Shown: one piece after another, positions 44,201-54,136 of the stretch
Layout of the letters: each line of letters opens with the position of its first letter
How positions within the stretch are numbered: position 1 is the stretch's first letter
NCBI RefSeq assembly: GCF_947487605.1
Contig: NZ_CANKXK010000003.1
Coordinates: 186,001-250,000, forward strand
Source of the DNA: an uncultured Algibacter sp.
GTDB lineage: Bacteria > Bacteroidota > Bacteroidia > Flavobacteriales > Flavobacteriaceae
DNA: 64,000 nt
Direction: 5' to 3'
Notes under the pieces: generated by a model
Seen by the model: only the letters and a program-made list of their open reading frames with translations
Database searches by the model: none
Told to the model about the DNA's origin: nothing
Translations under genes and position numbers: made by a program

Positions 44201-44731
44201 TTAATGGGCTTTATCAACTAAATTAATTTCAACTGCTCCTGTTTCTTTTAATAAACTTTGAAGCTCTTTCTCATTTCCATGAACTGCAATTTCCATTAAA
44301 AAATGATCATCTGTTGTTCTTGGATCTGGGTTTTCTGCTTTTTTAAATGGCCACATTCTACTTCTTAAATAAAATGTGATTACCATTAAATGCGCAGCAA
44401 AAAAGACCGTTAGCTCAAACATAATAGGCACAAAAGCCGGCATGTTTTCTATATAACTAAAACTTGGCTTACCACCTATGTTTTGTGGCCAATCTTCAAT
44501 CATGATAAAATTCATCATTACAATTGCTACGGTAAGACCAACCAAACCATACATAAATGCTGTAATAGCGATTCGAGTAGGTGCTAATCCCATAGCTTTA
44601 TCTAGTCCATGAACTGGAAATGGTGTGTATATTTCTTCTATATGATGTCTATCTGCCTTTACTTTTTTAACAGCAGACATCAATACATCATCATCAGTAT
44701 AAATAGCGTGAATTACTTGTGAAGCTTCCAT
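44201..44731 (-). CDS. actD: Alternative complex III subunit ActD (DUF3341)
   Basis: A 176-aa protein with an N-terminal cytoplasmic domain and two transmembrane helices (about 58-78 and 98-120), the layout of DUF3341. The N-terminal IHAIYTDDDVLMSAVKKVKADRHHIEEIYTPFPVHGLDKAMGL is characteristic of the family. It is a structural subunit without cofactor motifs. It starts 9 nt after actC. Confidence 0.92.
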   Translation of the reverse strand: MEASQVIHAIYTDDDVLMSAVKKVKADRHHIEEIYTPFPVHGLDKAMGLAPTRIAITAFMYGLVGLTVAIVMMNFIMIEDWPQNIGGKPSFSYIENMPAFVPIMFELTVFFAAHLMVITFYLRSRMWPFKKAENPDPRTTDDHFLMEIAVHGNEKELQSLLKETGAVEINLVDKAH

Positions 44732-44740
44732 ATGCTACTT

Positions 44741-46192
44741 TTATTTTTTTGATTTATTAACTTTCTTACCAGAGGTTCTTTCATCAGTACCTGTACCTAC
44801 CAAACTGTCTCCTGCTTCTCTAATTTTCTTATAACGCTCTCCAGAAGATTTTAAAATCGTTTTTACTTCTGCTTGAGCAATAACAGGGAATGTTCTTGAG
44901 TACAGTAAGAATAGCACAAAGAAAAATCCAATAGTTCCAATAAAAATTCCAATATCTACAAATGTTGGTGAAAACATGGTCCATGACGATGGCAAGTAAT
45001 CTCTATGTAACGAGGTTACAATAATTACGAATCGCTCAAACCACATACCTATGTTTACAACAATTGATATTAAGAAAGAGAACATGATACTTGTTCTTAA
45101 TTTTTTGAACCACATAAATTGAGGCGAAAACACATTACATGTCATCATCGCCCAATAAGCCCACCAATAAGGCCCTGTAGCTCTGTTTAAGAAAGCATAT
45201 TGCTCATATTCAACACCAGAATACCAAGCAATAAATAGCTCTGTAATATAAGCCACACCAACTATAGAACCAGTAATCATGATTACTATGTTCATTAATT
45301 CGATGTGTTGTACAGTAATGTAATCTTCAAGGTTACACACTTTTCTCATAATAATAAGAAGTGTATTTACCATCGCAAATCCTGAGAATACCGCACCAGC
45401 AACAAAGTATGGTGGGAATATGGTTGTATGCCAACCAGGAATTACTGATGTTGCGAAGTCAAACGATACAATAGTATGTACAGAAAGTACTAATGGTGTT
45501 GCTAAACCTGCAAGTACCAATGATACTTCTTCAAAACGTTGCCAATCTTTAGCACGACCAGACCATCCAAAACTTAACAATGAATATATTTTCTTTTGGA
45601 AAGGTTTTATTGCTCTATCACGTAACATGGCAAAATCAGGTAATAAACCAGTCCACCAGAATACTAATGATACCGATAAGTATGTTGAAATCGCAAATAC
45701 ATCCCAAAGTAAAGGCGAGTTGAAATTTACCCATAATGATCCGAATTGATTTGGAATAGGTAACACCCAGTATCCTAACCATGGACGACCCATGTGAATA
45801 ATTGGGAATAAACCAGCTTGAACAACAGAGAAAATGGTCATTGCTTCTGCAGAACGGTTAATTGCCATTCTCCATTTTTGACGGAATAATAAAAGTACCG
45901 CAGAAATTAGTGTTCCTGCGTGACCAATACCAACCCACCAAACAAAGTTAGTAATATCCCAAGCCCAACCTACAGTTTTATTTAAACCCCAAGTTCCAAT
46001 TCCTGTAGATATTGTATAAATAATACATCCAATTCCCCAAAGAAAAGCAGCAAGTGAGATACCAAAAACTATCCACCATTGCTTATTGGCTTTTCCTTCT
46101 ACAGGTGCAGCAACATCCACAGTAACATCGTGGTACGACTTTTCGCCTGTAACTAAAGGTCTTCTAATAGGTGCTTCGTAATGAGACGCCAT
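44741..46192 (-). CDS. actC: Alternative complex III subunit ActC (NrfD-like)
   Basis: A 483-aa integral membrane protein of the NrfD/PsrC family with about ten helices. It provides a quinol site next to the iron-sulfur subunit. The HAGTLISAVLLLFRQKWR and HTIVSFDFATSVIPGWHTTIFPPYFVAGA segments are typical of ActC. The gene lies 28 nt after actB and 9 nt before actD. Confidence 0.94.
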   Translation of the reverse strand: MASHYEAPIRRPLVTGEKSYHDVTVDVAAPVEGKANKQWWIVFGISLAAFLWGIGCIIYTISTGIGTWGLNKTVGWAWDITNFVWWVGIGHAGTLISAVLLLFRQKWRMAINRSAEAMTIFSVVQAGLFPIIHMGRPWLGYWVLPIPNQFGSLWVNFNSPLLWDVFAISTYLSVSLVFWWTGLLPDFAMLRDRAIKPFQKKIYSLLSFGWSGRAKDWQRFEEVSLVLAGLATPLVLSVHTIVSFDFATSVIPGWHTTIFPPYFVAGAVFSGFAMVNTLLIIMRKVCNLEDYITVQHIELMNIVIMITGSIVGVAYITELFIAWYSGVEYEQYAFLNRATGPYWWAYWAMMTCNVFSPQFMWFKKLRTSIMFSFLISIVVNIGMWFERFVIIVTSLHRDYLPSSWTMFSPTFVDIGIFIGTIGFFFVLFLLYSRTFPVIAQAEVKTILKSSGERYKKIREAGDSLVGTGTDERTSGKKVNKSKK

Positions 46193-46220
46193 AATTATAT
46201 AATTGATTCTTTAATTAGAT

Positions 46221-49200
46221 TTATGCTTCAGTTGTATTTCTCACTTTTGTTTGATACTGCACATTAGGCTTAGTACCAACACTTTCTAATAAGTGATACA
46301 TACGATTATCTTCTTTAAGTTTTGCAACTTTACTTTTCTTGTCATTGATGTCTCCAAAACTCATTGCTCCGTTACTACAAGCTGCAGAACATGCTGTTTG
46401 GAATTCTCCATCTTTAATTTGACGTCCATCACGTTTAGCATCAAGAATAGTTTTCTGTGTCATTTGAATACACATAGAACATTTTTCCATAACGCCACGA
46501 GAACGTACAACTACATCTGGATTCAATACCATACGTCCTAAATCATCATTCATATGATAATCGAACTCATCATTACCATTGTATAAGAACCAGTTGAAAC
46601 GACGTACTTTATATGGGCAGTTATTTGCACAATATCTAGTACCTACACAACGGTTGTAAGCCATGTGGTTCTGACCTTGACGACCGTGCGATGTTGCTGC
46701 CACAGGACAAACAGTTTCACATGGTGCATGATTACAATGTTGACACATTACTGGTTGGAATGCTACTTGAGGATTCTCTGAAGCGCTTTCCATTTCACCA
46801 AACTCACTTAAGGAGCTTCCTAAACCAGAAATATTATCTTTTTTCTCATTATCACCTTCGAATGATTCTTCAGATGAATAATATCTATCTATACGTAACC
46901 AGTGCATATCACGGCTACGACGTACTTCTGTCTTACCAACTACAGGTACATTATTTTCGGCGTGACAAGCTATTACACATGCTCCACATCCTGTACAAGC
47001 GTTCAAGTCAACCGATAAGTTAAAATGATGCCCAATCGAACGATCAAATTCATCCCATAAATCTACATCTGGAGACGTTACTGGAGTTTCTTCATGATTT
47101 AAAGAGACTACAGGAGTCTTGTTCCAACCGTGTTTCTTATCTTCCTTATCGTAAGTATTGAAAATCTCTAATGTGGTTTCCTTAATAATATCACCACGAC
47201 CCATCAACGTGTTATGCAACTGAACTGATGCAAATTCATGCTCACCAGCTACAACTTCAATGGTTACATTCTGTACATTATTGAAATCTTGGTATAACGC
47301 ATATGCATTAACACCTGTTTGCATTTCTTCCTTTAACCCATTAGTTCTACCATATCCTAAAGCTAATCCAACAGAACCTTTAGCTTGTCCTGGCTGAATC
47401 ATTACTGGTACCTTAATCGATACACCGTTTGCTGTAACATTTGCATAACTTCCATTTAATGCACCGTTTGCAACGTGTGTGTTTGTTAAACCTTTTTCAT
47501 CAGCATCAGCTTTAGAAATAGTTAAGTAGTTATCCCAAGAAGCTCTTGTAATAGGATCTGGAAACTCTTGTAACCATGGGTTATTGGCTTGTTGCCCATC
47601 ACCCATACCTACTTTGGTATATAAAGTTAACTCTAAACCTTCAGATACTGCAGATGCCGCTAAAGCTCTTGCAGCACTTCCAGAAGGAGTTTCTGTTACT
47701 TCTTCCTCTTCAGAAACAATAGAAGTTTCTTCTATTTCTGTATCAATACTTCCTACATAAACACCATCATGTAGTGCTTTATTGAAAGAACTTCCTCCTA
47801 AAATAGTTGTTCCCCAAGCATCTTTAATATAATCGTGATAAGAAACATCTTTTCCTATCCATTTTAATAAAGCTTCTTGAAATTGTCTTGTATCAAATAA
47901 AGGACGAATTGTTGGTTGTGTTAAGGCATAGTGCCCTTTTTTTAACTCAACATCTCCCCATGATTCTAAATAATGTGGTGCAGCAGCAATATAATTTGTT
48001 AAAGACGATGTCTCGTCTGATTTCATTGAAAATGCAACCGATAAATCTACTTTCTTTAGTCCTTCTGCAAATTCAGAAGCTTTTGGTAGCGTGTACATTG
48101 GGTTTACACCACTCATAATAACAGCACCAACTTTACCAGCATTCATATCAGCCACTAATTGGGCTACTGCTTTGTCACTACCTTGTCTTGTTTTAATTGG
48201 TGACGCAGAATCGAAAGCTTTGCTATTTAAAGTTTCATTTATTTCTAAAGCTACCGTTTGTGCATTTACATCTTGAATACCTGTAACAACTAACCCTTTG
48301 CTCCCAGCTTTTTTAAGCTGAGAAGCTGCTTTTTGAAGCGCTTCATTTATATGTTCTGGTAAATCTGTAGACACGGCACCACCAACAACTAAACTATGTA
48401 ACTTTGCTAAAGCCTGTTTTTGCTGAGTTGGTGTTAAAGGTACACGCTTATCTGCATTGGCACCCGTTAAAGACATATTTGATTCAAACTGAATATGTCT
48501 AGACATTTTACCATGATCTGGCACTCTGTTTTTTGAGTATCCAGAATCAAATCCGCCTCCTTGCCAATCTCCTAAGAAATCTGCACCTATAGACACAATG
48601 GTCATGGCTTTAGAAAAATCGTAATTTGCTAAGCCGCGCTCCCCATATTTTGCTTGAAAAGCATCCAAAGCAGCAGATTCTGAAACGGCATCGTAAACAA
48701 CGTGACGTACATTACCATACTTTTCAGAAAATTCAGCTATTAATTTACTAGTCGATGGGCTTGCAAAAGTTTGGGTTAATAAAACAATATCTTTATTGGC
48801 AGCAGCTAAATCTGTTAACGTTTTGGTTGTTTCGCTATCGAAATCGCTCCAAGAAATAGATTCACCTCCTTTTTTAGGCCCTTGAACTCTTAAACTATCG
48901 TATAAACCTAAAACTGAAGCATTCACTCTGGCATTTGCACTACCATTAGTAGCTGCCATAGTATTATTTTCAATTTTAATTGGACGACCTTCACGCGTTT
49001 TTACTAAAACACTTGCGAAATCGAAACCATTGGCAATTGTAGTTGCGTAATAGTTTGCAACACCAGGAATAATTTCTGTTGGTTGCACAACGTAAGGAAT
49101 CGATTTTTTTACTGGTCCTTCACAAGCCGCTAATGAAGCCGCAGCAGTACTAAACCCGACATATTTTAAGAAATCGCGACGCGTTGTTGATGTAGACTCT

Positions 49201-49334
49201 AATGTATCTTTATCTCCTAAAAATTCATCCGTAGGAATCTCACTAACAAACTCGTTTTGTTTTAGCGTCTCAACAATAGAGCTATTTTCGTTTAGCTCTT
49301 CAACACTTTTCCAGTATTTCTTGTTTGATGACAT
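46221..49334 (-). CDS. actB: Alternative complex III iron-sulfur/molybdopterin-like subunit ActB
   Basis: A 1037-aa fusion. The N-terminal twin-arginine variant STTRRDFLKYVG (R52, R53) is followed by LAAC with C71, a possible lipidation site. Residues of about 75-740 resemble molybdopterin oxidoreductases, but in ActB this domain is not known to carry the cofactor. The C-terminal part (about 760-1037) has four cysteine clusters for Fe-S centres: CTGCGACVIAC, CQHCNHAPCETVC, CVGTRYCANNC and CSMCIQMT...CSAAC. An acidic linker (about 525-555) separates repeats of the large domain. A GCGCAGTCGA-type repeat lies upstream, in the spacer to actA. Confidence 0.95.
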   Translation of the reverse strand: MSSNKKYWKSVEELNENSSIVETLKQNEFVSEIPTDEFLGDKDTLESTSTTRRDFLKYVGFSTAAASLAACEGPVKKSIPYVVQPTEIIPGVANYYATTIANGFDFASVLVKTREGRPIKIENNTMAATNGSANARVNASVLGLYDSLRVQGPKKGGESISWSDFDSETTKTLTDLAAANKDIVLLTQTFASPSTSKLIAEFSEKYGNVRHVVYDAVSESAALDAFQAKYGERGLANYDFSKAMTIVSIGADFLGDWQGGGFDSGYSKNRVPDHGKMSRHIQFESNMSLTGANADKRVPLTPTQQKQALAKLHSLVVGGAVSTDLPEHINEALQKAASQLKKAGSKGLVVTGIQDVNAQTVALEINETLNSKAFDSASPIKTRQGSDKAVAQLVADMNAGKVGAVIMSGVNPMYTLPKASEFAEGLKKVDLSVAFSMKSDETSSLTNYIAAAPHYLESWGDVELKKGHYALTQPTIRPLFDTRQFQEALLKWIGKDVSYHDYIKDAWGTTILGGSSFNKALHDGVYVGSIDTEIEETSIVSEEEEVTETPSGSAARALAASAVSEGLELTLYTKVGMGDGQQANNPWLQEFPDPITRASWDNYLTISKADADEKGLTNTHVANGALNGSYANVTANGVSIKVPVMIQPGQAKGSVGLALGYGRTNGLKEEMQTGVNAYALYQDFNNVQNVTIEVVAGEHEFASVQLHNTLMGRGDIIKETTLEIFNTYDKEDKKHGWNKTPVVSLNHEETPVTSPDVDLWDEFDRSIGHHFNLSVDLNACTGCGACVIACHAENNVPVVGKTEVRRSRDMHWLRIDRYYSSEESFEGDNEKKDNISGLGSSLSEFGEMESASENPQVAFQPVMCQHCNHAPCETVCPVAATSHGRQGQNHMAYNRCVGTRYCANNCPYKVRRFNWFLYNGNDEFDYHMNDDLGRMVLNPDVVVRSRGVMEKCSMCIQMTQKTILDAKRDGRQIKDGEFQTACSAACSNGAMSFGDINDKKSKVAKLKEDNRMYHLLESVGTKPNVQYQTKVRNTTEA

Positions 49335-49378
49335 ATTATATAATTGAATTACTTCTTATTAATTTTTTTACATGTAAA

Positions 49379-49403
49379 GCACTTCGACTGCGCTTAGTGT
49401 GAC
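49379..49403 (-). repeat. Dispersed GCGCAGTCGA repeat, copy between actA and actB
   Basis: On the minus strand GTCACACTAAGCGCAGTCGA keeps the GTCAC start and the GCGCAGTCGA core seen in bioF and polA; the base before the core differs (AA instead of GA). It lies in the 81-nt spacer between the actA stop and the actB start, within one operon. Confidence 0.75.
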
Positions 49404-49415
49404 ATTTTTATTCTT

Positions 49416-50756
49416 TTAATAATGGCACTTACCGCATTCTAATCCGCCCATTTGAGCAGCAGTCAACTTATCTACACCATATTTCTTAGATAACTGCTCA
49501 TGTATTTTTTCGTAATAAGCATTATCTTGAACATTTACATTCGTTGTTCTATGACACTCTATACACCAACCCATTGTTAACGGCGCATGCTGGTACATGA
49601 TTTCCATTTCTTCTACTGGACCATGACAAGTTTGACATTCTACACCAGCAACAGTAACGTGTTGTGAATGATTGAAATACACAAAGTCTGGTAGATTATG
49701 AATTCTCACCCATTTAACTGGTTGTGAATCTCCAGTATATTTTTGGTCAGCATCACTCCATCCTGCGGCTGCATATAATTTTTGGATTTCTCCATCATAA
49801 AATTCTTTTGTATACTCTGGAGAAGTTTCTCCATTATACTCATAAATTGACTTATGGCAATTCATACAAACATTTAAAGATGGAATTCCAGATGTTTTAC
49901 TAACTCTAGCTGAAGAATGACAGTACTTACAATCAACACCGTTATCACCAGCATGTATTTTATGCGAAAAATGAATTGGTTGCACTGGTTGATATCCTTG
50001 GTCTACACCAATTTGCATAAAATAACCATAGGCAAAGTAGGCACTGGCTAGTAAAAAGAAAATAGCTGTAACCAACATTAAAAATTGATTTTGAACAAAA
50101 GCTTTCCAAAGTGGTGTTCTAGCTGAAGACTCTGGTAAATCAATATTTTGAGCCGATGCAAAACGACGTAACGTTTTGTTAACTAAATACAGTCCAATTG
50201 CTAATAAAATGAATAATATTGCTAACGCCCCTAAAATAATTTCGTTTGTAATACCGTTAGAAGAACCTGACTCAGCATTTCCTCCAGTGGCAGCAACAGC
50301 AGTTTGTGCAGGTGCTTTTTTCTCTTCAGCAGTATAAGCTAGAATGTTATTAATATCCTCATCTGTTAATTGAGGCATAGCAGTCATTGCTGCTCCACTA
50401 TACTCATTAAATATTTTATTTGCGTAAGCATCGCCAGATTTAATAACACCTGCGCTATTGCGAATCCATGCATAAATCCAATCTCTATCTAAACCTTGGT
50501 CATCAGACAAACGTGCCTCTACATTACGTAATGCAGGACCTGTCATTTTTTTATCTAATTGATGACAAGCAGCACAATTGGCGTTGAATAATGATTTTCC
50601 TTTTGCTGGATCTCCTTCTTGAGCCGAAAGAGAGGTTGTAAACGCTAATAAAATAATTAAGCCTAAACGAAGAATGTTTCTACTTAATTTACGGTGAATC
50701 ACCTGTTTCATATTGTTGGTTAAATTAACTTCTAAACTTTGGTATGGTTTTTTCAT
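49416..50756 (-). CDS. actA: Alternative complex III multiheme cytochrome ActA with fused cytochrome c domain
   Basis: A 446-aa subunit with six CxxCH heme sites: residues 61-65 (CAACH), 276-280, 297-301, 374-378, 398-402 and 441-445. The first belongs to a class I cytochrome c domain at about 47-145 that precedes two membrane segments (about 172-192 and 224-246). The last five form the pentaheme domain that passes electrons out of the complex. A later ATG at 50711 (MKQVIHRKLS) also gives a good signal sequence, so the true start may be 15 codons downstream. It heads the act-cta operon. Confidence 0.94.
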   Translation of the reverse strand: MKKPYQSLEVNLTNNMKQVIHRKLSRNILRLGLIILLAFTTSLSAQEGDPAKGKSLFNANCAACHQLDKKMTGPALRNVEARLSDDQGLDRDWIYAWIRNSAGVIKSGDAYANKIFNEYSGAAMTAMPQLTDEDINNILAYTAEEKKAPAQTAVAATGGNAESGSSNGITNEIILGALAILFILLAIGLYLVNKTLRRFASAQNIDLPESSARTPLWKAFVQNQFLMLVTAIFFLLASAYFAYGYFMQIGVDQGYQPVQPIHFSHKIHAGDNGVDCKYCHSSARVSKTSGIPSLNVCMNCHKSIYEYNGETSPEYTKEFYDGEIQKLYAAAGWSDADQKYTGDSQPVKWVRIHNLPDFVYFNHSQHVTVAGVECQTCHGPVEEMEIMYQHAPLTMGWCIECHRTTNVNVQDNAYYEKIHEQLSKKYGVDKLTAAQMGGLECGKCHY

Positions 50757-50793
50757 ATAAGAATACGATAAAACACAGTTATAAAATCTCAGG

Positions 50794-50801
50794 CAAAAGT
50801 A
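50794..50801 (-). promoter_or_regulatory. -7 element of the act-cta operon
   Basis: TACTTTTG on the minus strand fits TAnnTTTG, 38-45 nt before the actA start. No TTG stands at the standard distance upstream, so the -33 part is poor. Confidence 0.4.
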
Positions 50802-50899
50802 ATATTAAAAGTCGATTTTAGAAATGTTACAGAACTGTTAATTGGTAATTTAGAGGGATTCTAAATAATAAAAAAGACTAGAATTAAGTTAATATCGTA

Positions 50900-50907
50900 T
50901 ACATTTG
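50900..50907 (+). promoter_or_regulatory. -7 element of the SPOR gene
   Basis: TACATTTG fits TAnnTTTG and lies 18 nt before the ATG at 50925, so the leader would be very short. No good TTG element was found at the usual spacing. Confidence 0.4.
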
Positions 50908-50924
50908 TATAAACAATTTAAAAT

Positions 50925-51317
50925 ATGAATTTATTCCATTTAAAAACAGGTATTTCTGCGTTAATAATTTGCTTATTTATTGCAAACTATAGTTTTGCAC
51001 AGCAAGGAACTGTATCCATAAATCAAGATGAAGCTATTATTACTTTATTAAATCTTAAAAAAGAGATTAATAAAGAAAGTAATAACTACTATAAAATTCA
51101 AATTTACTCTGGCAATCGCTCTAGTGCTGAAGCAGCTAGAAAGAACTTTAATAGTAAGTATTACGATTGGACTTCAAAAATTGTTTATGAAACACCCAAC
51201 TTTAAAATTTGGGCAGGTAATTTTAGAACACGATTAGAAGCTGATAGGGCTTTAAAAAAGATTAAACGTGAATTTCCAAGTGCTTTTGTTTTTAAACCAA
51301 AAAAGGAAAAAAGTTAA
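50925..51317 (+). CDS. Secreted SPOR domain protein
   Basis: A 130-aa protein with a signal peptide (about 1-25, ending NYSFAQ) and a C-terminal SPOR fold (YKIQIYSGNRSSAEAARKNFNSKY...FKIWAGNFRTRLEADRALKKIKREFPSAFVFK, about 55-127). SPOR domains bind denuded peptidoglycan at division sites, so a periplasmic cell-wall role is likely. It is convergent with infB and shares a bidirectional terminator with it. Confidence 0.9.
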   Translation: MNLFHLKTGISALIICLFIANYSFAQQGTVSINQDEAIITLLNLKKEINKESNNYYKIQIYSGNRSSAEAARKNFNSKYYDWTSKIVYETPNFKIWAGNFRTRLEADRALKKIKREFPSAFVFKPKKEKS

Positions 51318-51334
51318 CGTGAATTATTATAAAT

Positions 51335-51365
51335 AAAAAAGCGACCAAAATGGTCGCTTTTTTTA
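51335..51365. terminator. Bidirectional terminator between SPOR gene and infB
   Basis: AAAAGCGACCA / TGGTCGCTTTT with an AAA loop, flanked by A and T runs on both sides. It serves the plus-strand SPOR gene and the minus-strand rimP-nusA-infB operon. Confidence 0.92.
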
Positions 51366-51378
51366 CACTTTTAGGTTT

Positions 51379-54108
51379 TTATTTTAATTTCTTTTTAACC
51401 TCAACTTCATGGAACGCTTCAATAATATCGCCTTCTTTAATGTCGTTATAATTTTTAATTTGCATACCACAATCGTAACCTTTAGCAACTTCTTTAACAT
51501 CATCTTTAAATCGCTTTAACGACGCTAATTCTCCAGTGTAAACTACTACGCCATCACGAATTAATCTAATTCCAGAAGACCTAAGTATTTTACCATTGGT
51601 TACCATACATCCTGCAATAGTTCCAATTTTAGAAACTTTAAACATTTCTCTAATTTCTGCGGTACCTGTAATCTCTTCTTTAAGTTCTGGAGACAACATA
51701 CCTTCCATCGCGTCTTTAAGATCGTTTATTGCATCATATATAATTGAGTATGTTCTAATATCAATTTCTTCTTTATCTGCTATCATTCTCGCATTTCCAA
51801 CAGGGCGTACATTAAACCCTATTATAATTGCATCAGATGCAGTTGCTAAAAGCACATCACTTTCGGTAATAGCACCAACACCTTTATGAATTATGTTAAC
51901 ATGAATTTCTTCTGTTGATAATTTTTGGAAAGAATCTGTTAATGCTTCAACAGAACCATCCACATCTCCTTTAAGAATAATATTCAACTCTTGGAAATCG
52001 CCAAGTGCAATACGACGACCAATCTCGTCTAATGTAATATGACGTTGTGTTCTAACCGATTGCTCACGTTGAAGCTGTGCTCGTTTAGTTGCAATCTGTT
52101 TTGCTTCACGCTCGTCTTCAAATACACTAAATTTATCGCCTGCTTGAGGTGCCCCATCTAATCCTAAAATAGATACAGGTGTTGATGGGCCAGCTTCCAT
52201 AACGTCATTACCACGTTCGTCATGCATGGCTTTTACTTTACCACTATGTTGACCTGCTAATACATAATCTCCAATTTTTAAAGTTCCTGCTTGAACTAAA
52301 ATTGTAGATACGTAACCACGACCTTTATCTAAAAAGGCCTCAACTACTGTTCCTACAGCTGGTTTATTTGGATTTGCTGTAAGCTCTAATAATTCAGCTT
52401 CAAGCAATACTTTTTCTAATAATTCTTTTACACCAGTACCCATTTTAGCCGATATATCATGAGACTGAACTTTTCCTCCCCAATCTTCAACTAATAGGTT
52501 CATGTTTGCTAAACCTTCTTTAATTTTTTCTGGGTTAGCAGCTGGTAAATCTATTTTATTAATTGCAAATACAATAGGTACCCCCGCAGCTTGAGCATGG
52601 GAAATAGCTTCTTTTGTTTGCGGCATAATATCATCATCTGCTGCTGCTACAATAATAGCTATATCTGTAACTTGAGCACCACGAGCACGCATAGCTGTAA
52701 AAGCTTCGTGACCTGGAGTATCTAGGAATGCTATTTTTTGTCCGCTTTCAAGTTGTACACCATACGCACCAATATGCTGCGTAATGCCACCCGACTCACC
52801 AGCAATTACATTTTCTTCACGAATGTAATCTAAAAGTGATGTTTTACCATGATCGACATGCCCCATAACTGTTACAATTGGTGCACGAGGTTTTAAATCT
52901 TCTGGTTTATCTTTAACTTCTTCTATTGCTTCTTCAATATCTGCAGTTATAAATTCTACTTTATATCCAAATTCTTCTGCTACTATAGATAATGTTTCTG
53001 CATCTAAACGCTGGTTCATGGTAACCATCATACCTAAAGACATACAAGCAGAAATAATTTCAGTTACACCAACATCCATCATGGTTGCAACTTCGCTAGC
53101 GGTAACAAATTCTGTTACTTTAAGTATTTTGCTTTCTGCTGCTTCTATTTGCTGATCTATTTCAGATTGTTCTCTGTGCAGATCTCTCTTATCTCTTCTG
53201 TATTTGGCACCTTTACCTTTGCTAGATTTACCTTGAAGTTTTTCTAGTGTTTCACGTACTTGTTTTTTAATATCTTCTTCACTAGGCTCTTCCTTAACAA
53301 TGTTTCGTCTTCCTTGTCCAGGTTTATTTCCGCCTTTATTGAATCTGCCATTACCTCCTGGTTTCCCGCCTCTTTGTTGACCACTATTACCAGAATCGAC
53401 CTTGCTAATACGACGACGTTTCTTTTTGTTTGCGCTTGCTGCACCTCCTTCAGAAGTTTTAGTGTCTGGTTTCTTTTCTTCCTTCTTTTTCTTAGGCTTA
53501 TTAAATTTACTTAAATCAATTTTATTCCCAGATATTTTAGGACCTGTTAGTTTTTGATACTGAGTTTTAACCTTTTCTTCAGGAACTAAGCCTTCTTCTG
53601 TTTCAACGAGTTTTTCTACTGGCGCCTCTGTTTCTTTTTTAACTTCTTTTGGTTTTTCTTCAACCTTTTTAGGAGCAACAGGAACTTCGGCTTTAACTTC
53701 AACAGGTTTTTCCTTAGCTGGTTCAGCTTCTTTTTTAGGAGCTACTTCTTTTTTCTTAGGGTTTAATTCAATTTTCCCTACTTGCTTTGGACCTGAAAGC
53801 GTTTTAGTCGCTTTAATTACCTCTTCTTTTTTGGCTTCTACTTTTTGTTTTTCTTCAATCTCGCGCTCGCGTTGTTCGCGAAGTAAATCTTTTTCTTTTT
53901 GTTTTGCCTCACCAACCTCTTTAGATGCTACTTTTTTGTTAGCATCTACTTCAAATTCATCAGAAAGAATATTGTATGTTTCTTCTGAAATTTTTGTAGT
54001 AGGTCGCTTCTCGATTTCTATGCCTTTAGAATCCAAAAATTCTACGGCACGGTCTAAAGAGATGTTAAGCTCGCGCAATACTTTATTTAATCTAATTGTG
54101 TCAGCCAT
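51379..54108 (-). CDS. infB: Translation initiation factor IF-2
   Basis: A 909-aa GTPase that brings initiator tRNA to the ribosome. The N-terminal IF2N domain ([27 protein letters not shown]) is followed by a long charged low-complexity region (about 80-310) with many KKE and PKK runs, a second IF2N-like module, the G domain ([29 protein letters not shown]) and the C-terminal beta-barrels and tRNA-binding domain. The length of the linker is common in Bacteroidota. It is third in rimP-nusA-infB and 28 nt after nusA. Confidence 0.97.
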   Translation of the reverse strand: MADTIRLNKVLRELNISLDRAVEFLDSKGIEIEKRPTTKISEETYNILSDEFEVDANKKVASKEVGEAKQKEKDLLREQREREIEEKQKVEAKKEEVIKATKTLSGPKQVGKIELNPKKKEVAPKKEAEPAKEKPVEVKAEVPVAPKKVEEKPKEVKKETEAPVEKLVETEEGLVPEEKVKTQYQKLTGPKISGNKIDLSKFNKPKKKKEEKKPDTKTSEGGAASANKKKRRRISKVDSGNSGQQRGGKPGGNGRFNKGGNKPGQGRRNIVKEEPSEEDIKKQVRETLEKLQGKSSKGKGAKYRRDKRDLHREQSEIDQQIEAAESKILKVTEFVTASEVATMMDVGVTEIISACMSLGMMVTMNQRLDAETLSIVAEEFGYKVEFITADIEEAIEEVKDKPEDLKPRAPIVTVMGHVDHGKTSLLDYIREENVIAGESGGITQHIGAYGVQLESGQKIAFLDTPGHEAFTAMRARGAQVTDIAIIVAAADDDIMPQTKEAISHAQAAGVPIVFAINKIDLPAANPEKIKEGLANMNLLVEDWGGKVQSHDISAKMGTGVKELLEKVLLEAELLELTANPNKPAVGTVVEAFLDKGRGYVSTILVQAGTLKIGDYVLAGQHSGKVKAMHDERGNDVMEAGPSTPVSILGLDGAPQAGDKFSVFEDEREAKQIATKRAQLQREQSVRTQRHITLDEIGRRIALGDFQELNIILKGDVDGSVEALTDSFQKLSTEEIHVNIIHKGVGAITESDVLLATASDAIIIGFNVRPVGNARMIADKEEIDIRTYSIIYDAINDLKDAMEGMLSPELKEEITGTAEIREMFKVSKIGTIAGCMVTNGKILRSSGIRLIRDGVVVYTGELASLKRFKDDVKEVAKGYDCGMQIKNYNDIKEGDIIEAFHEVEVKKKLK

Positions 54109-54136
54109 AAATTGCCTTTAAAAACTCAAATATATA

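Noticed and set aside
46221-49334. ActB as an active molybdenum enzyme
   Set aside because: Its place in actABCDEF and the known cofactor-free state of this domain in alternative complex III argue against a molybdenum cofactor.
53244-53514. Open frames on both strands in the infB linker
   Set aside because: They come from the low-complexity lysine/glutamate-rich linker and have no independent coding features.
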